Position numbers and translations under genes: made by a program. Source: Neurospora tetrasperma FGSC 2508 (Eukaryota > Ascomycota > Sordariomycetes > Sordariales > Sordariaceae). Taken from it: a stretch of 64,000 nucleotides of DNA. Numbering within the stretch: position 1 is the stretch's first letter; each line of letters opens with the position of its first letter. Shown in pieces: positions 1-9,913 of the stretch. The stretch is from contig NW_009799179.1 in NCBI RefSeq assembly GCF_000213175.1, positions 558,001 through 622,000 of the forward strand, read 5' to 3'. The notes below the pieces were generated by a model. It was not told the origin of the DNA. It saw only the letters and a list, made by a program, of their open reading frames with translations, and searched no databases.

Positions 1-743
1 TGTGTGCGATATGGAAACTTCTTTCCTGGACCTCTCATAGCACACTTCAGTGCTTTTTTTTTTCCTTTTCATCTTTTTGGAGTTCGGGTCAAAGAGAGGC
101 ATTAAAGGCAACATACCAATACAATAATACATCTGTTCAACCACTAATCCAAGCACATGTGTCAGAACCACCTATGCCCTTTCAGAAAAATGCACTCGTC
201 CATCTTCACCCCTATTCCTTTGTTGATCCTATCCTGCAATAGACGAGAACTTGCCTCATCAACATCCACACATCGGGTACCAGTAACCCGTCGCAAATCG
301 GATCCGAAGGCTGGACGAGAATTCACAGGTCGCCACGGTTCGACAAGAGAAACCAAAGCCAATGAAACCCAAAACAAAGACACAAGAGAAACGTAAATAT
401 GAGCACAAATGGCTTTTTGGAGTTTCGTCTGTGAGACTCCATCCAAGAGCCTCATTGGTTCGCGCCAGATTCGGAACCACTTGCGCCTAAGCTAAGACCT
501 TGAACCAGAGTCCAAGATCGATGTTGTCATCCTCTAACTGGAACTTTTGGTCTTCGAAAGCTGCGAGTAGGTTGCGTTGGCGATCGTCTGGCTGGATCAT
601 TGGAGATGGGCGTCTTGTTGAGGTGGAGAACTGATTTGGCGCAGCATCTTGCTTGCGCCAATTCCAATGTGTTTCTCAGAGTTGTGATTCAATGGAGCTA
701 TACCATAGGACGTCGAAGTGACAACTTGAATGGAGTTGTAGGC
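1..743. other. intergenic, no gene seen
   Basis: I see no credible coding exon on either strand here. The open frames are short, overlap on both strands and lack splice-supported continuations. A T tract lies near position 52-63. The 3' end runs into the promoter of the small secreted protein gene. Confidence 0.5.
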
Positions 744-797
744 TTTGAAGTGGGAGAAAGAAATGTATATAATGGCCTTCGTCTCTCCCACTTCAAA
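744..797 (+). promoter_or_regulatory. TATA box inside a perfect 14-bp inverted repeat
   Basis: The left arm tttgaagtgggaga (744-757) and the right arm tctcccacttcaaa (784-797) are exact reverse complements. The 26-nt spacer holds the TATA-like word tatataa (766-772). The right arm ends 92 nt before the ATG of the secreted protein gene, so this is probably its core promoter. Symmetry of this length could bind a dimeric regulator or form a hairpin in the leader RNA. Which of these applies, if either, is inference. Confidence 0.7.
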
Positions 798-888
798 AGT
801 GTGCAATCATCAGCAACAAGTCATCAACAGCATCAGAACAATAACCATCATCATCCACATCAATCAATCAATCAATCTTTGAACAAAA

Positions 889-1733
889 ATGAAGTTCACA
901 ACCACCACCGCCCTCCTCCTCGCCACCGGCATCACCACCATCGCCGCCATGCCTTGGTCTACCAAGAACTCGGCCAAGACTCCCTCTCAAGTGTTTGAGG
1001 AGGACATCACGTTAGTCACCTCACCTCATCTCACTTTCATATGATGTCGCTCACTACCTACTACCCCATCTGCCTACCTACTACACACTTTCCCCCCCGC
1101 AGCAGCAGTTTGGAGTACTCGAAATCGCTGCCCTATCAGACATTGCAGTTGTTTGATTCCCCTCCACTCTTTTCAACTTCACAACACAGCTTGCATAATC
1201 TGCATTTCGTTTATGTAAACCTACTTACTGCATATGTGTACCATTCAACTAACACCACGTCGCATTTCCCTGCTGTCTGTGTTCAGTCTCCGCATCGAAG
1301 TCGTCCCCAAGACCAACAACAAGCACCACCACCAGCAGCAGCAGCAGTCTACGAAGAAAAATGACTTTGCTAGATTACTGAAGAACGGCGATGACGATGA
1401 TGAAAAGCCCGAGATTTGCTGGATGGCGTGTTTTAGTGAAAGCCCGAATTGTCCTGAGGGATGGGTGAGTTTTTTTTCTCTTTTCTCTCTCTTTTTTTTT
1501 TTACTTTTTTTTCCGTCGGTTTGGTTGCTTCCCAGGCTCTTGATAATGGTTTTTTTTTTCTTTCTTTTTCTCTTTGTTGTTCTTTGTTTTTCTTTTTGAG
1601 TGTGTGTGTGTGTGTGTGATTTGTGCAGACTTTTGACTAACTTTGTTCCCTCTCGGTGTAATAGCACTCAAAGCAGCATGGTGATTGCTGGACTTGCTGC
1701 CGGTCTATGGGCGAGGATAGCTTTGACTTGTAA
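889..1733 (+). CDS. small secreted cysteine-rich protein (three exons)
   Basis: Exons are 889-1010, 1287-1464 and 1665-1733, giving 122 aa. Both introns are GT-AG with CTAAC branch-like sites (near 1246 and 1636). Residues 1-20 form a typical signal peptide: basic start, Thr/Leu/Ala core and an Ala-Ala-Met cleavage region. The middle is hydrophilic with His/Gln runs (HHHQQQQQ) and a DDDDE acidic patch. The C-terminal 40 residues hold six cysteines in the order CxxxC, C, CxxCC, including the word GDCWTCC. I recall similar tails in uncharacterised secreted ascomycete proteins, but I cannot name the family. It is probably disulphide-bonded and extracellular. Introns of 276 and 200 nt are long for this genome type. 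The second holds poly-T runs and a (TG)9 microsatellite, so its length may be unstable. Confidence 0.8.
1601..1618 (+). repeat. (TG)9 microsatellite inside intron 2
   Basis: Nine TG units follow a long T-rich tract within the second intron of the secreted-protein gene. A CAG and a TAG lie downstream. Splicing to the CAG at 1626-1628 would meet a stop within four codons, so the TAG acceptor ending at 1664 is the supported one. Confidence 0.9.
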
Positions 1734-2647
1734 GATTGTCCTCTCTGGGCTGGGATGAGGGCAGGAAATCTTGTTTGTCTGCTATCTGCGAACCGAGTGA
1801 TAGTGCTTGCGGCAATGAGTGATGAGGTCTATGTGGAGAGGTAGTTAGGGTACTAGCCGATATGAATTATGATGTGTGACGAGAGAGGTGACACAAGATG
1901 CCTTCGACTCCTGAGTGAATATTTGTACGACCGTCTTCCGTAAATTGTCGTGATTTTTCTGGATTGAATGATCCGAAAGGCACGAATTATGATGATGAGG
2001 AATGAAGAAGAAGAAGAAGAAAACAGAAAAGGAGTTGGAAAGTTTCTGTTACGATATCAGTCGCAGTGGATGATTCGTCGTTGGGGCGCGAGTTTCTCAC
2101 GTGGTTGTTGGCTTGTGATTTATGCCTGGTTTTCGCCGGTTGTTCCTACCTTTATCATCCCAACACTCAATAACTCAAATTGCTTACCCTTAAAATAATG
2201 GATAATTGGTTCCTTCATGCTTCTATGCGTGTCGATTCGCGAACTACTTTTGAATGTCCGGTTGATGTTTTCGGGATTTTCCAATTTTCTTGCGAGGCAT
2301 CCATTCGCCTCGATTTTGTACTTCCCGCGACTCGACGTTGTGATCACTTCACGTACTACCACGTATTACTCTGGTGATTGGCTGTGATATCAATGAAGCT
2401 AGCAGACAGGGGGTGATGGCGACATCGACCAAGAGATTCTAGGACTTCTTGAACGGCGCTAACCACCGCCACCATTTTCTTATTCCGACTACATACCGTC
2501 AATATGATCTGTCCTCACCTCTCCCGCCAGCAACAAAATTTGTTGCTATCCATCTATTCTTGAGGCGACTGGATTCGCTTGACTTTGTGAGCGTCTCTCG
2601 CCCGATCACTCACATTGATTTGCCGTCGATCTGAGCAGACGTCGACG
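1734..2647. other. intergenic between secreted protein and HET gene
   Basis: The stretch contains the 3' flank of the secreted-protein gene and the upstream flank of the HET gene. Open frames here are short and unconvincing. A short GAA-rich stretch lies near 2004-2021. No promoter element could be fixed. Confidence 0.5.
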
Positions 2648-4958
2648 ATGGATGCCCCTCAGTTGAGCTACCAGAAATCGGACAAAAACGACCTCGCTGG
2701 CGGCAAGGAAGAAACTACCAGAGAATCACCTAAAGAGCAAATAGCCGCGAAGAACTACACCTGGGCATGGAGGTATGATCACCAAACGTGGAGGCAGAGT
2801 TACGACATTCCTCATTCCTGCCGCCACTGCCGCCGAATCAAGGTAGTCGAAAACCCGAAGCCATTTTCTGTTGCCATCGACAGAGCGTTTGATGTCCGTA
2901 CGGAGGGTAACCCTTTTATCCGTCTCTGTATAGCCGAGAAAATATCTGATATACGGCAGGCGATGGATGACAACTGCCCCCTGTTTCGGGTTTGGTTTGA
3001 GGAGTGTAGGGATGAGAATATGAAGGACTCGGAGCTTCTCCATCTCTTTGATATTGATGGCTCCGGAATGGTTCAGGCAGCCTTTTGGGGCAAAGGTCTG
3101 TACATGGATGCACATGGGTATGGGGATCTCTCACTTCTCTTCCGAAAGGATTGCGACCTCCTTCCAGAAAGAGAGTGGCTAAGAACCATTGTTCAGCCGG
3201 GTAAGTTGCTTATGATAATCGGTCGTCGGTCGACAGTTTCGACCTTTATCTACTCGCTTACTTCAAGTTCTTTACTAATAACTACTAGATGAGCCAAGAG
3301 AAAATTTGACTTGCGACCCAGGCGCTTCGGATTCGTTCGAAATATGTCGGGATTTGATGTCCAAATGCTCCTTATCCCATCCTCTTTGCCGCATGCCACC
3401 TTCCTCTTTTATTCCCACCAGACTACTGGATGTCACTGAACATGATGTGAAGCTTGTTGAGACGTCGGACATGGATAAGAGTGAACGTCATGGATGGTGT
3501 GCCCTGAGTTACGTCTGGGGCGGCGATGTGCCTCTGAAGACCACGAAAGCAACGCAGCTGGCTCATAAGAAACGCATTCCCCTCGACACTCTTCCTCAGA
3601 CCATGAAAGATGCAGTTTATGTTTGCCGGGGTATGGCCATTAGGTACCTATGGATCGACGCTCTCTGCATTATACAAGACGATCAGGAGGATCTCCGCGA
3701 AGAAGTCAGCCATATGCCCAAGGTTTATCAATACGCGGCACTCACGATATCTGCGGCGTCATCCAGAAGCATCTACGATGGGTTCCTTTACCGACGTGGA
3801 TATTGGAGCCACACGTTCCCCGCAATTGACATTCGGGTTGCGACCGACTCTGGTGAGAGTATCAGATTGTTTGTCTACGTTATCATGTATTCCCACGCGT
3901 TCTATAAACGCAAAGAGCCCATTCTTCAGAGAGCGTGGACGTATCAGGAGGATATGCTCTCACCACGCATCTTAAACTATCGAACTCACCATTTGGAGTG
4001 GAAGTGCAGGACGCATACCGAGCTCGTTGGCGCGCCAGAATTCGGTTTACTCAAAGAGCCCATGACGAAACTCAATCGCTCCGAAAAGGGACAGCCGGAG
4101 ACGCTGATGACCAGCCATGACACATATAGGCTGTCGTCGTCAAGGTTATGGATTGACATGGTTATCGAATATTCCAAAAGAGAAGCGTCCTTTGCCTCAG
4201 ACAAATTGCGCGCGCTTTCTGCCGTTGCCCGGGTCTATCACCTTGAGACAGGAAAGGAGTACCTAGCCGGCCTCTGGAAGGAGGATATCCCAGCTGCGCT
4301 CTGCTGGGCTAGTGGTCCACCACCAGGAGAGTCTGAAGCAGGCCAATTCGTCACTTCCCAACGGCCAAGAGAGTATCGCGCACCCTCTTGGTCATGGGCA
4401 TCTGTCGACACACCAGTGCACTATTGGGGGCATAGATGCAACTGCGCGCCAGTGAAGCCGCGCCCAATACAAGTTTTGAGTGCTGGTATTATACCAACTT
4501 ATCCAAACGGAGAATTTGACTCGATTGCCTCAGGCTTTTTGGTTCTCCATGGCCCCATTCGGGCCTGGGCTTTACCAACACCTATCAAGTTGCGTGAATT
4601 CAAGACAAAGGATCCCACGGAGTGGTGGTGGAGTATCTGGGTCGAGGAAGTCAACGCTTATGTTTACCCGGATGCCATTGAGGATGGACATGAAATGCTG
4701 GACACCTTGTGGTTCTTGCTACTGGCCGAACGGGACAACAATTATCACCCCGACCCGGGGGCAAGGGAACCCTCTACAACCTATTATGGACTGGTTCTCA
4801 AAGAGGCTATAGGACATCCTAATACTTTTAGCCGAATTGGGTACTTTCGGACCGAAGCGATGTTTGATGCCGACTGTGACTGTTCGAATCGCGATGAGGT
4901 CTACACTTCCGCCATGTTCTTTAACTATTTCGAGGACCGAAACATCACTCTCATATGA
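2648..4958 (+). CDS. HET-domain protein (heterokaryon incompatibility type)
   Basis: Exons 2648-3200 and 3289-4958 are joined through a GT-AG intron of 88 nt, giving 740 aa. The HET domain begins near residue 254 with the hallmark ALSYVWGG, continues with LPQTMKDAV and WIDALCIIQDD (from residue 306), and ends with the RAWTYQED block near residue 399. These are the conserved HET blocks of filamentous ascomycetes. About 250 residues without a recognised domain precede it, and about 340 residues follow with Trp-rich stretches but no NACHT, ankyrin or WD repeats. HET domains trigger programmed cell death after non-self recognition, and many genomic copies have unknown roles. The first in-frame ATG (2648) is used as the start. 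It lies at the edge of the gene-poor accessory region. The HET assignment is strong; any specific incompatibility role is unknown. Confidence 0.92.
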
Positions 4959-6480
4959 AGGCATTATGGTTCCAATTGGTGGAGCTGTACTGAGGAAAAG
5001 TGGAATGGGCTGGAGGTTCTCAAACTCCGTCGCATGTAGAGCTATGCAGCCAGGTCATACCGTTATAAAAAGAATACCTATTTTGCCGAGTATACTTCTT
5101 GTCATCGACACCAGATTGCGAAGATTCACGATATGGTGGTCCTTGATTGATCGATCAGCACGAGTAATGGTAACACGCGCAGCATCTTCCTGTTCCATGC
5201 TACTACTAGAGATCTTCCCAGGAAGGGATAATTGAAGGTGCAGTTAGCGGCTGCTGACAAGGCTGTATAGTCTGGTAGAGCGACAAGCTGCTAGTAAAGC
5301 GTGCAACTGACTGCTCTACAGAAAACAGGAGTTATAAGTAGCAGAAATGCATCATTCTTGTAATGCATTAGTACCTACCGAGCAGGGGCTGGACGAACGA
5401 AGGCGATATCCACCAGTGTACCTAGCCATCACAACTACCAACATCCAGTCTGTTAGCTTCGGCCTGCACCACGCAAACCAGCTTTATTGCCCTGAACCTG
5501 AAGAAAAAAAGAAAAAAATGAAAAAAGAAAGAAGAAAGAAAATAAATCCAATTTATCGCAACCTCTCATACCTAGCTTAGGTGCCTGAAGAAAGTCAATC
5601 CTGGTGAATCATACCTACCTAGTGTGCGGAAGGAGGTGGTTTCAGCAGAGGAGTGTTGAGTGCGTCCTTTTACGTGACGTTCGTTAGGACTGGACACGTT
5701 CATGACCCCCCACTCCTTATCCCTCCCTCCCCGGTACTTGTCTGTTGATTCCAGATGAGAGCCCAAGCATCAATCATAAAGGGTCGGAGTACCCAGCCGT
5801 CAGTTACTCGGCCGAGCCACCTCAATCATCTACGCCGAATGTAAGAACCAAACGCACTGGGGATCGAATAGCCCATTAATCACAAACTGAACAATCATTT
5901 TGTATGGCTCTCTGGTGTTCTATCATGGTAGAGATACCTGTAGAGCTGAGAAGCATACCTAGGTAGGAAGCAAACAAACACGTTGTCTGATGAGGAGATG
6001 GAGCAGTCCGCAAGGTTTGATTCATCTCTTGAAGATCTTCAACGCCCAACATACATGAGTCATTTGGTTTGGTAGTGCAGTTCTTGAAGTAGGGAATAAA
6101 AGTAGAACACTGAAAATAGTCGTATAGAATTGTCATACCTAAACCGAGCGGTATTTGTCTTTGATCAGGTACCTCTACTAAAATGTCATCAGGTCTCCAA
6201 CAACGCCCACAACAATAAAGACGGAAACAACGGACATGGCGACAAAGGTCCTTGATGCGAAACCGCACAATGCAAAGACTACCTTCACTGACTGTAGAGG
6301 TAAAGACCATCGATCTAACTTTTAGGAGAGAAAATGTAGACTTGGAGATCACTGATGATGGCGCAATTCCCTTATTGGTCTCCACATAGCTGGAGGCCCT
6401 TCTATAGGTAGGTACCTAGGTATCCTGATAAATCGTCACGTTGGTGAATAGCTGCACTTTTCGGATGGCAGGTGGCTATA
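4959..6480. other. gene-poor interval after the HET gene
   Basis: No supported gene is seen. A minus-strand open frame of 169 codons (5876-6385) begins at GTG, has no recognisable domain and is not better than chance. Two exact ACCTAGGT palindromes sit at 5957-5964 and 6414-6421, the second inside a longer run of TAGGTA units just before the next candidate gene. Confidence 0.5.
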
Positions 6481-6886
6481 ATGAAAACGTTCATCCCTTT
6501 ATCTTTGTATGCGATCACTGCCCTTCAACCAACTGCCCTTCCCGCAGCGTTTCAAACCCTCGAGAGCTCTCGTCACTTGGTAATTTCAAGCAGTGAGTTG
6601 CTCACGATACCTACTTAGCTTCTTGGGTTCTTTGACAACAGGCGCTGTTTGTGAACCTGTATGGAGCAAACATAACATACATCAGCATGGCCCTGACTAC
6701 CTTATCTTCTTGACCCTCGCGAATGCTTCATTGATTATTACGAACGCTCAAGTGACCATGAGCGCTTCAAATGCCTTGACGACCAAAGCTTTAGTTATAA
6801 CAGCCCTCGAAAACACCACTCAAGGTCGCAAAATGTCTACCCGCAGATTCACGAGCACTCTTCTACTTCCACAGCAGTCCAAGTAA
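6481..6886 (+). CDS. candidate small secreted orphan protein
   Basis: Exons 6481-6592 and 6642-6886 joined by a GTGAGT...CAG intron of 49 nt would give 118 aa. The first 22 residues resemble a signal peptide (MKTF start, Leu/Ala core, ALPAA cleavage region). The mature part is Thr/Ser/Ala-rich with a single visible cysteine and no known domain. The intron is very short and its branch site is weak, so the join is uncertain. An alternative donor at the end (GTAAAT just before the stop) could add a further exon. It neighbours the two-exon orphan at 6967 on the same strand. This is a suggestion, not a firm gene. Confidence 0.3.
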
Positions 6887-6966
6887 ATACAAATTTGTCT
6901 ACCATCTACCTTTTTTTTTAGCATCGGTCTCGAAACACAGACTGCGTTGGGGTGTACGGGCTGAAA

Positions 6967-7310
6967 ATGAGTAATAGCGGACAGGACAGAATTTCACCCA
7001 AGGCAATCAAGGAACTATTCGAGCGTGGAATTGGATCCAGAGAAACCTGTAAGAACCGTTATATCTACCCTGAATTCTACGACAAGATACGTTGGGAAGA
7101 AGTTAAAAGCTATTCACCCGCGTATCAGGACAAACTTCGAGAATTTGGTAAGCCAGCCCTTCTTGACGAATGGAGCTGACAGTCACGGGTGTGCTAACCA
7201 GATATTGCCTACTTCTAGTCTTAGAAATCATCGAACATCAAGATAATATCCAGCTACGGAGACTACAGGCCATGATTCGACAGCTTGAAGAACTGAACCA
7301 AAACCGCTGA
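6967..7310 (+). CDS. two-exon orphan with C-terminal coiled-coil
   Basis: Exons 6967-7147 and 7219-7310 are joined by a 71-nt intron with donor GTAAGC, branch GCTAAC and acceptor CTAG, giving 90 aa. Splice signals are textbook and the frame continues cleanly to a TGA. The first 60 residues are charged and aromatic-rich, with a KELFERGIGSRE stretch and paired Tyr residues. The last 30 form an amphipathic helix (LRRLQAMIRQLEELNQ) likely to be a coiled coil. I do not recognise the family. The frame is also open upstream of the ATG back to a TAG acceptor-like site at 6921, so an extra 5' exon is possible. Its compact structure suggests a real, perhaps lineage-restricted, gene or the tail of a larger one. 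Confidence 0.5.
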
Positions 7311-7354
7311 ACCAGTCGGCAATCCTTCCCGCTTGCTTCCCATAAGCAGCGAAA

Positions 7355-7382
7355 GGAAAAGCGCAGAAGGAAAAGCGCAGAA
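7355..7382 (+). repeat. 14-bp direct tandem duplication
   Basis: The unit ggaaaagcgcagaa occurs twice in direct tandem (7355-7368 and 7369-7382), followed by a partial ggaagg. It lies just downstream of the two-exon orphan, in a GAA-rich stretch. Confidence 0.9.
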
Positions 7383-9691
7383 GGAAGGAACAAGAAGGAA
7401 ACTACCTACCGAAACTCCCCAAACCCTCGACAGCGATTGCGACCCATCCGCGTTCGACATCACCGTCGAGGGTGATCAGAACCATTGCTCTCGTGTTAAC
7501 ATGGCCTGCGGAGCGTTCGCGTTTAGCAGCCTGCGTACCGACCTAGGCGAGCTCGCTCGCGAGCACAAAGGCCCTACACTTAATAGAAGGGCTGTCAACG
7601 GAAGACCAACAAAAAGGCTGCAGATACTCCCGCACAAAGGGGGGGAACGCAACAGAAAGAAACTCGAATGGAAGACCGACAAGAAGGCAATAGAAACTCT
7701 TGGACCAAGACATCACCTGTAATTTCCAGCTTGGTACCTACCTGCAGAGCAGACATACGACAAACTGCCCAGCAACAGGTGGCTGCCGAAAGAGTGGGTG
7801 AGGAAAGGAACATGACCAGGGGGGGAAAAAACAAAAAGGCAAGAGATTACCTGATAAAGGGAAGGAGTAATAGGGATGGAAGGACCTCACTGTCCGGGAA
7901 AACATATCCTGCAAGCACGGCTTGCTGTTTGAATAACATGGGAAGATCGCTGTCCTCTGGGAGTACATAAAGGTAGGTACTTAGGGTAAGTACCTGCGTG
8001 GGTAGCAAAAAGGACCGAAATAAATGTTCGACGTTGACTGGGGTTAGGTGCACTACCTAGCTGGAAATCATGCTCTCGAGAAACTGTAGACGCTGTTCAA
8101 ACAACAACAATGATATCAATGCAACCCTCGATAGGAGCACGGCTATCTAGTAATCCTCATTCAAGCAATCATTTAAATACAGATAATGTTTTTGGTCTAA
8201 AACCATTGAGTGACATTGAGTAAATGTTAGGCCTTATATGACGGTTCAATCAACGAGATGTGTCACTATTAATTCAGCGCTTGTTCTGGCCGGCTAGAAA
8301 TAGGTAGTGTGCTAACAGCTGCACGTGGTTGACTTTCCTGTCAATGCGGCTGTCAGTCGAGGGTTTAGGCCCGGTTTCACGACTGATCCATTCTTCGAGA
8401 CTAAACAGACCGCCCAGGCTGCATGGGACAGTCTGGTCTTCGACGATGCGAACGACGCCATCGGTTCACTTCCGGGTGGCCATAGGTGCACTTGCGTCAT
8501 GGAGACATGCGGAGGGCGTCGCTAGGTACGCATTCATAAGGGCCGGGCCCTGGATGGGGTTCGAGAAGCTGATCGAGGCGCCCGCGGTCCAACCCGCGGT
8601 CCAGCCCGCAGAGCAGCCTTCCCAGACACTGGTGGGTGAACCGGCCGCTTACCCAGTGCATATCGAAGTCCAGTCTACGGACGACTGGAGCGCATCGGAC
8701 GGGGAAAAGGAAGTGCGGGCCCAGCAGCCACCCGCAGACCCCGGTCACGGTCATGGAATATCAGCTGGGCGCTTACTCAGGACGGGAACGTGACCTTTGT
8801 TTTTCTCTTTACTGGGAAGTTCAGACCAGTGTTAATGTGTGCGGGACCAGGCCTCGGCCACGGCACCGACTGCTAGCCGAGATGGGACTACGGCGGGCCC
8901 GGTGTGGCGCCGGGGACTAGGTCGACTATATCCCGGGGAGGAAGAGTTAACTACTAACTAAACCTAGGGATGAGCCAGAGGCAGGCTATCTACTGCGCAT
9001 CGCTATCGGTAGGAGAGGATGTTGCATTACTAGAATTTCTGCCATTTTTTTCGAGGTACTCCTCGAATGGGAGTCGGAGGGCAGGCGGACAATAGCTATA
9101 CGGCAGTAGACGCGGTGAGGTGTAAGGAGGAAAGAGGGGAAAGAGGGAAGAGAGCGGGTTGAGATTTTCTTTAAGTATGGATTGGGGGTGGGCCGCCACA
9201 ACGTTATTAGAGGAAAGATGGGATGAAAGGTTGATGATGGAAGAGGCAGACGGCGGCGAGCGCGGCAGTAGATCGGGGACGGGACGGGGCCGGGCCGGAG
9301 GGACTATATACAAGAGTAAAAGTCAAAGCCTCGGAAACGACGGTTAGGTTATACCGAGTGGAAGTCAAACAAGGAAGGCGCGGCGCCGATAGGGCACCGT
9401 TGCGGTAACGAAGCGGAGGGTTTTTACCCGGCCAAGAGGTACGGTTTTTCCCACTGACTATAAACAGAAGCAGCACTGCATACCCACGGGGTAGACGATG
9501 TAAATAGTTAGCATGTATAAGACCATTATATGTCTTTTCTCTTTTTCCTCTGCTTCTGTTTCTTGAGGCGAAGGACAACGTGACTGCAAGTTGAGGCAAC
9601 CACACAATCACCTAGTCTCAGAGAAAACAAACGTACCTCGTTGACTGGGAAACCCAACTGACGCACGGGAATATCAACAGAACGCCTTCAA
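7383..9691. other. gene-poor interval with shifting composition
   Basis: No gene can be supported. Between about 8320 and 8940 the sequence becomes GC-rich and holds a 155-codon plus frame without an ATG at its start (8329-8793), containing the 12-bp repeat described separately. It looks like a decayed coding piece rather than an intact gene. The remaining open frames are short and overlap on both strands. Confidence 0.4.
8581..8616 (+). repeat. three 12-bp tandem units
   Basis: Units cccgcggtccaa, cccgcggtccag and cccgcagagcag lie in direct tandem, the third diverged. In the open frame crossing them they would read as AVQP, AVQP, AEQP. Period 12 preserves the reading frame, which hints that this piece was once translated. 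Confidence 0.8.
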
Positions 9692-9913
9692 CTACTTCGG
9701 TGACGCACCAGCGTTGGGAATTATACCTAGTACAGCACGAACTTGGGGACGGCTGTGAGCCGATGCGTCAGAAGAAGAGGAGCAATCGCACCGCTTGTCA
9801 CCGTTGTGACACTGCACACAAGCTGTGCGTCCGGGTTTTGTCAAGCACTCGCGTTGTCCATTGAAACAGATGATGCAGGGAATGGTGCATCGCTCTCGAT
9901 GCTGGGCGGCCAT
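9692..9913 (-). CDS. small ORF with Zn2Cys6-type cysteine spacing
   Basis: An ATG-started frame of 73 aa on the minus strand carries C-x2-C-x6-C-x8-C-x2-C-x6-C, the exact spacing class of fungal binuclear zinc clusters (residues about 13-43). The basic residues normally found between the second and third cysteines of DNA-binding clusters are absent (FNGQRE instead). A serine run and no further domain follow. It may be the first exon of a spliced gene: CAG acceptor-like sites followed by a Lys/Gln-rich frame lie near 9590-9540. It could equally be a fragment of a regulator or of a gag-like element. The motif is clear, but the gene status is uncertain. Confidence 0.35.
   Translation of the reverse strand: MAAQHRERCTIPCIICFNGQRECLTKPGRTACVQCHNGDKRCDCSSSSDASAHSRPQVRAVLGIIPNAGASPK

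Noticed and set aside
5876-6385. 169-codon minus-strand frame
   Set aside because: Starts at GTG, has no recognisable domain, and several intergenic frames of similar length occur by chance in this window.
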